NCBI RefSeq assembly: GCF_020497125.1
Contig: NC_059081.1
Coordinates: 59,044,768-59,108,767, forward strand
DNA: 64,000 nt
Direction: 5' to 3'
DNA from: Mauremys mutica
Lineage: Eukaryota; Chordata; Testudines; Geoemydidae
A model generated the notes under the pieces. That model was not told where the DNA came from and searched no databases. It worked only from the letters and a program-made list of their open reading frames with translations. The translations under genes and the position numbers were made by a program. This document shows, one piece after another, positions 48,849 to 57,972 of the stretch (positions are counted from its first letter, which is position 1; every line of letters starts with the position of its first letter).

Positions 48849-51800
48849 CTGGACCGAAGACAAGAACCATGCTGTAAACTTGGCAGTCAAAGTACAAAGG
48901 TGAACAGTCTATTTTGCTTCCTTTTACTATCAGATCTGGGTCCTGGAAGCTATGTGGAACTCTTGGGCTACTTGCTATTAGGTATTGAACCTTATGGCCT
49001 AGTCCTTCACCATTACTCCAATCCATAGTTTTTCCTCATGTGACTAAGAACTACAAGTTTAGGCTTTTAGGACTCAGTCTGGCACCCATTACCATCCAGT
49101 AAGTGAGGATTGCTGTGTCTACAGTGTAGCTGGGAGTGAGTCTCCCAGCCTGGGGAAGGCCACCTCAAGCTAGCATGCTAAAAGTAGCAATGTGAACATT
49201 ACAGCTTGCACTCTCAAGCCTGCCCAAGCTGGAACAGGTACACTGCTATTTTTAGCACCCCAGTTTGAGCTGCACTGGAGCTATACCCTATGGGATCAGG
49301 CCCTGAACTAGTAAGGCTCATATACCAGTACACACAGCTGCAACTCATTTTTGAAAGGGCACGTTGTAGCCTAGTAACTGTGAATGGGTGTAACACCCCA
49401 CAAGGGTACAGTATAAAGGACAAATGCAACCAAAACTTTAGCTTTATCTGTGGTTCTCCTTTATTTCAGTATCAGCCCACCTCAAACTATCCCCACAAAG
49501 CAGGGAAGAATTCCCATTTTACAGGTGGGAAATGGAGGCAAGAAATTAAATGACTCCCCTACTGCAGGTTGACACAGGAAGAACCAACAGAGCTAGCAAC
49601 TGAACTGAGATCTCAGAGTCCCTGTCCAGTGTCTTAACCCCACAATCATCATCCTTCCTGCTGTTGAAGAAAAACACAAATTTTGATTAAAAGCTGCACA
49701 GAATTGAATGCAAATTGAATACCTCAAAAACAGCCTTGCTCCAGTTACTCCTTGCAGGGTGGCTTTGTCTCCTTCCACTAGTAACATTGTTCCTTCGCGC
49801 AAACCCTGAATTGACAAGAAATAAAACCCCAAGCTGTCATTTGCGCTCCAAAGCCAGAGATCCAAGTTAACTGGGAATTCTTAATTTAACTGGGAATTTA
49901 TCACTTTGAGGATTGACAGGTTCTTGTCCCAAGATCAGACCCAGTATTATTCAAATTATTATATAGTTGGGACTCTCAATGTGCACAGCTGCAACACTCA
50001 CACTATAGAAACTCTTCTGTATTTACTAGTAGTATTAATAAATTTAGCACAGTCACAAACACTAACTCAGTAAGGTAGATAGCGATAATACAAAAAGTAT
50101 CTCTGATTGAGCATCTAACCACCAGTTACCTTAAGGGTTATTTTATTTCAGCTCGCTTAAAGCATTTGACTCATCTCTGGCAACCTGGTGTTAATATTAA
50201 CTAGTAGTTCTCACAGTGAACCGTATGGTCTCAGATGGGCAATTCCCAAGATACACTGGGAATTACTGCCTATATGCTGACTCCATCCCCTGTGCCTAAT
50301 AAGGATGGCACTTCTTCAGAGATGGAGGCACTAGGACAAGTAGGTAAATCATAGCTAGTGTTACAAGGATGATTTCACTTTCTGCAATAAGTTCACTGTG
50401 TCTTTAAAACACGTGAAGGAGAAATAAAATGGTTCCTTGGGATCCTTCATTAGCTTTAACTACCATCATTCTCAAAGTCTAGTTTGTCAAGATTGCCATA
50501 CAGCAACCAGTGGAGTCTGTTAGAAACCACAACTAGGTATTTCTCAGACAGCAGGGACTGGGTATGCTGGCTAGGATGGAAAACCTCTGAATGCTGACCT
50601 CCTACACAGCAGTGTGTTGTCATGATAAGTGTTTAGTGATAAGGATGCTTTGCCCCCAGCTCCAGCCTCAGGTCCGCTCCGTCCCCTACTCTGCCTCTAG
50701 CCCCAGTTCTGCCTTCAGCCTAAGCTCCTCTGCTGAGCCAACTGTGCTGTAATGGAAAGGGGCATGGTCAGATTCCATTACTGGTAAGGGGAGTGTGACA
50801 GGAAGAGTTTGGGCACCACTGCTCTACTCTCTGCAGCTAATGGCAGACAGAGGCAGTGCTGCATACAGGGTCTTTCTTGCATAGAACGAGAAGCCTTGAA
50901 TATACAGGATGCAAATTAGAGAAACCTGAACAAGGCTGAAGCTAGCAGTGAAAAGTCTCTGTGGTAGAAGATGGATAGAAAAGCCTTACAGCACTATGGG
51001 AAAGATTAAGACATCTAAAATTCAATACCTGATTGGAGAGGGTGCATTCATATGACTGAGTTCTGGAGATGACAGTTTGATTGGGATGTATTACTCACCA
51101 GTACTGGAGGGGTGTTTAGTTCCTCATGATACTGAAGTATCCTCTCCGCACGAGTCTCCTGGAATAGTAGGATCTAGTGTGAGTCTAGGTTTAAGTAATT
51201 TCTGCTATATGAGCACTTAGAATTTAGAAACTTCTAGCTAAATATCACAAAGTACTTCAAGAAATGTTAATTTGATAATGTTTCCTAATGTTCCTATGAG
51301 GTAGACAAGTATCATTCCCACCTGAAAAATTTCATTTCCTTGAAGCTTATGGATGTAATATTGGCCATACTGAAGTCAATCGCAAGATTGACTTTACTGC
51401 AGCCAGTTCACCCTGTATCTCAAATACTAACCTTTTGTTAAAATGTTGCAAACAAAAAAAATCTAAATTTGGAAACCCAGAAAGGTTCCACTTCAATTTA
51501 TTTTAAGGTTAAGGAACTATTTGATTAAATATCACTCTGTCCCTCATACTGCTGGAGGTAAGTCTGTAAGTTATTTCTGAATGAAGGAGATAGGAGTCTC
51601 CAGAGAAAGGGGACAAGGTTTCCACCACTGAACTAGCTACATATTTCTCCTTAATAGAAATGACATTGAAAGCCCTAATCAGGCTTCCTTGGTGGAGAAC
51701 TCTGCCATGTAACCACGTTCCCTTGGAGTTGTTGGTGAGCTGAGGGACAGAAATAAGCAAGCGCAAAGAAGGGATAGAAGGACACAAAGGGAAAGAAGAA

Positions 51801-54800
51801 AGCCAGAAGGATTTATGAAAAGGTCAGAGGAACACAAAGGGCAGAGACAAGCATCTTATATTCCACAGAGCTTTGCCTCCTAGAAGTTCTGCAGAAAATT
51901 GAGTAAGAAATACTAACTGTTAGCTTGCCTCTAGAGCAGCAGCCAGTTTTTTCTCCCTGCAAAACTGATTTAAGTGTACCTGTATATCCACATCTTAAAA
52001 CAGACCTACATTTAAAAAGTTTGGGTCCGGGTCCTCCATTTCTCCATGGTTCTGAGCTGGAGAGTATCTTTTATTGTCTCCAAGAAACTGCCTGTGTGCG
52101 GATGGATACCATCCTTGTAAATAAAAGGCTGAAGTACTTTGTATCATAGGAGCAAAATTCCAGGAATTGTGCTATTAGGAGTTAACTACACCTCTGCCTC
52201 GATATAACGCGACCCAATATAACACGAATTCGGATATAATGTGGTAAAGCAGCACTCTGGGGAGGGCTGCGCACTCCGGTGGATCAAAGCAAGTTCGATA
52301 TAATGCAGTTTCACCTATAACATGGTAAGATTTTTTGGCTCCCAAGGACAGCGTTATATCGGGGTAGCGGTGTAGTTGCAAATTATAGGTAGTTTGTTCA
52401 GCTATTACACTCTAAATTATCCTAGCTTCTTACTGAGTAGACCTAAATTCACAGCTCTGCACCTTAGTCTATGTATATGGACTCTATATTTGATGTTATA
52501 TTTTCCCCTCTGAATTCCATTTACAATCTGTGCTCACTTTATTTGAGAACTTAAGGTTTATTGCTGAAGTGCCTTGGGGTGGGTGTAGTAACTTCCATAT
52601 CCCTTACATGTTCCATAAACCAGGAGTTCTTAGATGGCCTTCACGCCACCCTGACCTGAAAGTCTCAAAAGCAAACTCCTGTAGATGTGTATAAAGCCTC
52701 AAGACATTTCTAGATGGAATGTCACAGTGGACCAGCAAGTTAGACAGCCTATGTTGAAAGTTTTCCAGAAATACTGCATTTTACCCAATGCTGCAGGTAT
52801 CGTTATTCAAGTTTGTTTTAAGTTTGCCCTTTAGTATTCTCCCCTGCCCACCTAAGCAGTACATGTCACAGTAATATTAACAGTATTAGTCATCAAAAGG
52901 CCTGAGTTAGCCATCAACACTTGTTCCACCTCAGTAATACTGTTGCCAAGTAACCTTCCCATTCCCAAGGAAAACCTTCCAGGAGGAGGCTAGCAGTAAC
53001 AAAGGTTCCTTTGCTTCATTTACACTTCAGACAACTCCAGCAGGCAGCTGCTAGAAAGCAGCAAGCTTTACAAGTCACAGCATATGCACGTTGTACTCAT
53101 ACTTTAGTGTACGAGCTCTGCAGCTGGCGGAGAGGTACTTAACTTACACCCATGTGAGTGCTGTTAACATCTGGATCCAAGTAGTGGGGGTTGATGTTAA
53201 AAGGAACCAATCCAAGGGCCTGCAGAGAAGGTGGGTACACGATTGGCATGTCATTGGTTGTGTTGATGCTGATAGTAGCTACGTTAGTTCCTGCACTGGA
53301 CCCCATGTATGGAATTCCATCCTGGAAGATAAAGCAGCACTGTAACAGGAAACTCAGTTCTTGATGCCAGAGATGCCTTTTGAAACTGTCTGAGAGAAGG
53401 GATGTAAAAAGTAAGATAAAAAAATTGGTGAAGTCAAACTTCCCAACTATAATATCTTTAATGCTAGACGGGGGAAGTTGAGGTGAAGTAACTACCTCAA
53501 AATTACATACTCTGAGGCAGAGCTGACACTAAATCCAGATAAACTCAATCCTGTGCCTTAACATGTCAAACTCTGTAGGAAATGATAGTGCATATGTTCT
53601 GACAATACTCACTGGTGAGAAAACATGCATATTCTTAGACAACATTATGCTTACGTTGTTTGTGTTATTTACCAAGCATGTCCCGGGGCTGTTTCTGTTG
53701 GCAGCACAGCAAGTGTGTGTCTATTATATTTTTATGAATTCATTTTCATCCTGTTCAAAATAGCCTAAACTTTTGGTGCCGCTGGTGCTTTTGGAGGCTA
53801 AGACCATTTTGCCCCAAGACTTCTACCCCTAAACACAGGTAAGGTTGCCAGATCCTCTGGTGGTGTAAATCTGCATAGTTCCAGTGAAGTCCGTGGAGAT
53901 ACATCAATCTAAACAACCTGTGAGCTGAGTGCTGCAATCCTAACCATACCATCTGAAGTTCTGAAAAGTTAATATCGTTATAATGCAAGTACAGAATTTG
54001 AGATACGTTCACTACTGAAGGTCCCTGCTGGAAAAATGTTTCATGCTGGTTTGAATGGAGAGGCAAGTGGTTACTGTGTATTGGTTTTTAAATCACTACT
54101 TTACTTAGGACCATATCTTTGAAAGTATATACGCTCCCAATCAGACTGATTTCAAATGGGAGTTAGGCACTAAATACCTTTACAAATCTGGCCTTTGATT
54201 CACAGAGATAAGTGTACAAAATTGCTGAGAACGTCAAGGTTTTCACAACTAAAGCCTGGTTCTCTTTTTGATAGTAGACTGCTGAGTTCCTGCCTAGAGT
54301 ATCAGTAAAAAGCTCTTTTCAAAAGGCCACAACTTTCAGTTTCTTACAGTTCCAGTCAGCTTTGTCACATCAATAGCATCTAGTTTGAGGTGTTGATTCA
54401 CCCCTTCCCTTTGAAAGTGTCATCAAGAAGACAGGCCAGCAGCTGGGTCTCATGTTCTCTCGAATGCCAATTTTGAGTTTGTGCTGGCTTCCAACTGGCT
54501 ACTCAGTTCCTCCAGACTTCAAGACAAAGGGGAACAAAGACACCCTCCTCTTCACATTTGAGAAGAGCAATGGCCAAGTTTTCTCTCTCAATACTACTGC
54601 TCTGCACAGACAATATTTGTGTTCCACCCGGGAAGGAAAGAATTGAGTTCATTTGTGCCCAGAGATGTTAGCTAATGTGGGCTAAGTGTGCCACCCAAGA
54701 TGGGTTACCAAAAGTACCAGCAAGGGGAGGGTGCCAATAATTCAGGGAAGAGTCAAGCTACCAACTTCACGCTGAAGTGAAATAGCTCTGAAGGTAAAAA

Positions 54801-57625
54801 GGAATAGTTCAAGGGAGCTTATACCACCAGACCAACGCAAGGCACGGAGAATGTTAGACCTTTTAAAACAGCTCCTTGTTGTGGAGTGTCAGGAATTTTC
54901 TTAACAGAAAGAGCTTGGTGTAGGAAGCATTCCGATGAGGCTATTTGGATCAACATAATACCATAACTCATATCCGCAATCACCCAGGCTCCATCTGTGT
55001 GGACTGCAGTAAACCACCCCAAATAGTGTGGAAATCTGTAGCTTCTTCCTGCATGTCTTCAGTAGAGATGTTAAGTGTACCTCAAATGTACTAGAAGCTG
55101 TGCAGCATCAGAGATCAATTGACGGATCCAAGCAATTTGCTAGGTAGCTATTTTTGCTGGGTTGAAAGCAGTTGCTCAATTAGGCCTGGTCTACACGGGG
55201 GGGGTGGGTTCGAACTAAGGTACGCAAGTTCAGCTACGCGAATAGCGTAGCTGAACTCGAAGTACCTTAGTTCGAACTACTTAGTTCGAACTACACCTTT
55301 GCCATTTCTATTTAAATAAAGATAAGAGATAAGTCTCACCTATTTTCCAAAACCTCTTACAAGAAGCTACTAAGGACACATAGCAGCCAGGGTGGAGATG
55401 CAAAGTACTGTCATACAGTGCAAGCTGGCTAGGAGGCAGAAGATAGAAGGAGGAGGTCAATTTCAGCCTGGCAAAAGGTTAAGAGGTATGCGCACCACAG
55501 GATTGTTATAGCAATGGTGGTGTTAAATAGATTTATGGGTGTTCTGGAAAAGGAGATTAAGAGGAAGCTGGCAAAGTTTAAAGATGAGTAGACAAAACTA
55601 TTCATGCTAAGCATGATGAGAGAGAGAGAGTGTGGAAATTACCAGAGAGCCCTAACAGAAATACAGGATTGGGCAATACAGTGCAAAATGCAAGGCAAGG
55701 AATAATTTGCACTATTCAGACAAAGACATACTGGAATGAATAAATGAACTATTCATATTACATTGTTGAGGTTTCAGTTACCTGGAGAGACACAGGAAAG
55801 TGGCCTGTTAGGTGTCATTGTGGACAGTTCAAAGATAACATCTGCTGTTATCTGTTGAGGGGGGGATTTTGTTTTATTTTTGAAGGGCAGAATTGTTTAA
55901 CTAGATCTTGTACACCAGTTAGACAGATATAGAAGTCATGCAACAGCCTCTATTCCTGGATACTGGCCCCGTGAAAAAGCTAGCATGTCTGTTCACCAGA
56001 AAAAAAACACAGAACTAAAGTTCATGCAAAATATTTTTATCAGTCACCATGTTGATTTCCCCCTCCCTCCCTTACAGAAACTCCAGGTCCATAAGCAGGA
56101 TGCTGTCTTACCTAAACTTTCAAACTTCTCTCTTGCGGTCTTGGCATAGGCATCTCGATCATGAAGAGCGTAGGGAATAAACAAAACTCTCTTCACCTTC
56201 CTAGGAAAGACAGATAACATGATCACAACTTGGGCAAACAGTTTGGGCTTCATCAGCTTTGTTATATGGGCTTAACTAGTTGTAACAGCAGACCCAAAGT
56301 TTAACCTACTTGGTTTCTCTCTCTGTCCCCTACCCCCATTTAAACTTTCCTTGTGACCTAACAAGTTAAATGCAGAGATCACAAGTGGTGATGAAAGCTT
56401 CATATTGCTTAGTGGACATAAAGTTGCACGCTAACGGGGTGAAAGGGAAGGGCTGCTTTTCCTGATACAACCAAGAAGAGGTTTTAAGAAGGCCTAAGAT
56501 AAAGTAACCCTCCTCTTCCTTCCTTTTATTTAAAAAAAAAACTGTTTTCTTTTCCTACTTCTCCCACCCACAACATCTGATTTCCAAAGACCTGAACATC
56601 ACCAAATCATCTTCAGTGACAATGCTGATAATGGGTACTAACAATCTTTTAAAAATGAATAAAGTTCAGGCTGTGACTAACTTATGCCTGCTGTGTGACA
56701 CGAGATTTACACTCCCATTTCTATCAGCCTGTGTTCAGCCCTACGAATTTCTCTGAAAACTAAATACTGCAGCATTATTTCTCAGTATACCAATCTCTTG
56801 TCCAGTTCTACATAGGACCCTAGAAGGGCCACAGTCCCAATGCATCACTGTCTATACCAGAAATCCAGCTGTGCCTCATGGTCCAGGCAGCCCTTCCACC
56901 TAGTGCACTAGCCTCCCTGCCCCATACACACACACACACTCTACAGCACATTGTTTGATACATCTGCTTAAAATGTAACCACTATGTTCTCTTCGCTAGA
57001 GCATCCAAGACTGATCTATACCATTATGAAGTGCACAGGGCAGCACACCCCGTCTGTGCTTAGCAGACAGAGAGAGGCGGCTGCCATGAGTTTACACCCT
57101 AGTTCAGACACAGGCATTTAAGGTGGAATTTTTCAAAACTGCCCAGGGGATCTGGGCAACCCCATTCCTATCTAAATGATCGGGAACTGGGCATCCAAAC
57201 ACCGGCGGCAGCAGCTTTGAAAAGCACCAGCGTTGGTGTACAACTGGAAGGTGCTGCTGGTTGTCTGGGCACAGGGCTAAAGAACAGGCAGCACTGGAAG
57301 CCCTGCCCGGGATCCGCTCGTTCGGGCCACTGGCCCAGGCCAGCCCACGCGCCTCCCTCCAGCTCTTGGCGGGCGCCAGCAGGCACCACGTCTCGGACAG
57401 CACTTGCGGGGGGGGGGCACAAGCTGCCCCCTGGCTCTGCACACGCCACCCCGGTTTTTCACACTTGCTGTCTGGTCGCCCTACTGCCCGGGCGGGGCCG
57501 CGGGCGCCGGCACCTACTGCCCCAAGAAGCTCCGGACTTGCTGCTGGCAGTGGCCCAGGTACCCTCCGCCGCGCGGGCTGGAGTTGGACACCAGCAGCAG
57601 CCGCCGGGGGCGGGGGGGGGGGCAT
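48770..57625 (-). CDS. PEPE: Peptidase E / alpha-aspartyl dipeptidase (family S51), possibly incomplete
   Basis: Minus-strand gene for a cytosolic serine dipeptidase that, in characterised relatives (E. coli PepE, the Xenopus enzyme), cleaves dipeptides with N-terminal aspartate. Visible exons in gene order: 57518-57625, 56112-56200, 53148-53321, 51099-51158, 49723-49805, 48770-48848. Key matches are LLLVSNSS at the N-terminus, [20 protein letters not shown], then [12 protein letters not shown] with the nucleophilic Ser, [23 protein letters not shown] with the catalytic His, and a C-terminus [12 protein letters not shown]. Two defects are seen. The exon expected between 56112 and 53321 (about 50 residues, holding the GGGNTF loop) was not found. 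The only sensible ATG is one base out of frame across a run of 11 G on the plus strand. The gene may be intact with an assembly or reading gap, or decaying. It is head to head with CYP20A1. Confidence 0.85.
48849..51098. other. 3' introns of the peptidase E gene
   Basis: Introns at 48849-49722 and 49806-51098, low in recent repeats. A MIR-like fragment (about 49500-49640, with CATTTTACAGGTGGGAAATG and ACTGAACTGAGATCTC) is the only repeat recognised. Confidence 0.4.
49723..49805 (-). CDS. PEPE: Peptidase E exon ([17 protein letters not shown])
   Basis: 83 bases, phase 0 in and 2 out, minus strand. The acceptor is TGTCAATTCAG and the donor GAG/GTATTC. It encodes [20 protein letters not shown], then TGARLFL, the beta-strand end of the PepE fold. 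The split Arg codon is completed by the next exon. Confidence 0.92.
51099..51158 (-). CDS. PEPE: Peptidase E exon (ETRAERI)
   Basis: Twenty codons, phase 0/0, minus strand. The acceptor is GCTATTCCAG-type (CTATTCCAG) and the donor CTG/GTGAGT. It encodes [20 protein letters not shown]. The ETRxxRI motif follows HMG in PepE family members. Confidence 0.92.
51159..53147. other. Peptidase E intron
   Basis: Mostly unassigned intron sequence. Contains the inverted-repeat element at 52186-52375. Confidence 0.4.
52186..52375. mobile_element. Non-autonomous DNA transposon (190 bp)
   Basis: Left end CTACACCTCTGCCTCGATAT and right end ATATCGGGGTAGCGGTGTAG are inverted with few mismatches. The interior repeats AATTCGGATATAATG and TTCGATATAATGC. 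No clear target duplication was found. Confidence 0.85.
53148..53321 (-). CDS. PEPE: Peptidase E catalytic exon (GSSAGTN, INPHY)
   Basis: Fifty-eight codons, phase 0/0. On the minus strand the acceptor is TATCTTCCAG and the donor GGT/GTAAGT. It holds [20 protein letters not shown] with the nucleophile serine elbow, [20 protein letters not shown], and [11 protein letters not shown] with the catalytic His. All recognisable active-site residues are intact. Its phase-0 start cannot follow exon 2 directly without a frameshift. Confidence 0.95.
53322..56111. other. Peptidase E intron where a central exon is expected
   Basis: This 2.8-kb interval should contain the exon(s) for about 50 residues, with the GGGNTF loop. 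I read it on the minus strand and found no such coding. It holds a MIR-like fragment (about 53465-53565) and a transposon hairpin (55182-55296). Confidence 0.55.
55182..55296. mobile_element. Short hairpin-forming DNA transposon
   Basis: Starts AGGCCTGGTCTACACGG. TTCGAACTAAGGTA (55209-55222) is mirrored by TACCTTAGTTCGAA (55263-55276), with inner arms TTCAGCTACGC and GCGTAGCTGAA. Related to the family at 9844-10140 and 23758-24011. Confidence 0.8.
56112..56200 (-). CDS. PEPE: Peptidase E exon 2
   Basis: 89 bases. Read on the minus strand, the acceptor is CTTTCCTAG and the donor TAG/GTAAGA. It encodes [20 protein letters not shown], then TAREKFESL, nearly identical to what I recall of the frog enzyme. 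It ends with one base of a split Gly codon, so it needs a partner exon starting in phase 1. Confidence 0.93.
56201..57517. other. Peptidase E intron 1
   Basis: AT-rich at first, then CpG-rich from about 57250. Near its 5' end (57442-57486) is CCCGGTTTTTCACACTTGCT, then GTCTGGTCGCCCTAC. This looks like the right end of a TAGGGTGACCAGA-type hAT element, the family complete at 43-235. Large open frames here are composition artefacts. Confidence 0.5.
57518..57625 (-). CDS. PEPE: Peptidase E exon 1 (start codon region)
   Basis: Read on the minus strand, an ATG at 57625-57623 is followed by 11 C, then a frame encoding [20 protein letters not shown] and VRSFLG. The donor is GCA/GTAGGT and the split Gln codon is completed by exon 2. 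The LLLVSNSS match to the PepE N-terminus is clear. The ATG frame gives poly-Pro/Ala instead. The matching frame has a TGA just upstream and no ATG, so one C fewer (10 rather than 11) would join start and body. Confidence 0.8.
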
Positions 57626-57900
57626 CAGCGCAGGCGGGTGTAAAGCGCCGCTGAGCAGGGGCGGAAGCCGGCGCGCGGCCCTGCCCTGACCTCGGCCCCG
57701 GTGGAGGGCGGGGCTACCGGCCCCTCCCCTCGGGCTCTCCGCGCGCGCCGAGTCCGGCCCGTGCTGTTGGGGGCGGGGCCTCGAGAGAGGTCACCGCGCC
57801 GGGCTCGATTGCTCTGGTCTGTTCGGCCAGGCCGCCTAGCTGCCAATCGACCTGTGCGGGGACGTGGAGAGCCCCTGGAGCGGCGCGCGCGGCCTGGGCC
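57626..57900. promoter_or_regulatory. Bidirectional CpG promoter, peptidase E / CYP20A1
   Basis: The 275 bases between the two divergent start codons are very GC-rich with many CpG. They hold two GC boxes (GGGCGGGGCT near 57706, GGGGGCGGGGCC at 57769), a CGGAAG ETS-type core at 57662, and a CCAAT box at 57843. No TATA box is seen. This is the usual form of a housekeeping bidirectional promoter. The CpG-rich zone extends from about 57250 into the CYP20A1 minisatellite. Confidence 0.7.
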
Positions 57901-57972
57901 ATGCTGGACTTCGCGATCTTCGCCGTTACCTTCCTGCTCATCCTGGTGGGGGCCGTGCTCTACCTGTACCCG
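57901..57972 (+). CDS. CYP20A1: CYP20A1 exon 1 coding part (membrane anchor)
   Basis: Twenty-four codons from the ATG to the donor CCG/GTAAGT, phase 0. It encodes MLDFAIFAVTFLLILVGAVL followed by YLYP, a hydrophobic N-terminal anchor. The start fits the family N-terminus, and the ATG is preceded by GCC. Confidence 0.95.

Noticed and set aside
54819..55022. Minus-strand 67-codon frame considered as the missing peptidase exon
   Set aside because: It lacks GGGNTF and any PepE-like pattern, and its phase does not fit exon 2 and the catalytic exon.
57104..57625. Minus-strand 173-codon open frame with poly-Pro start
   Set aside because: It starts at the peptidase ATG but in the wrong frame and runs through intron 1. 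Composition of the CpG zone explains its length.
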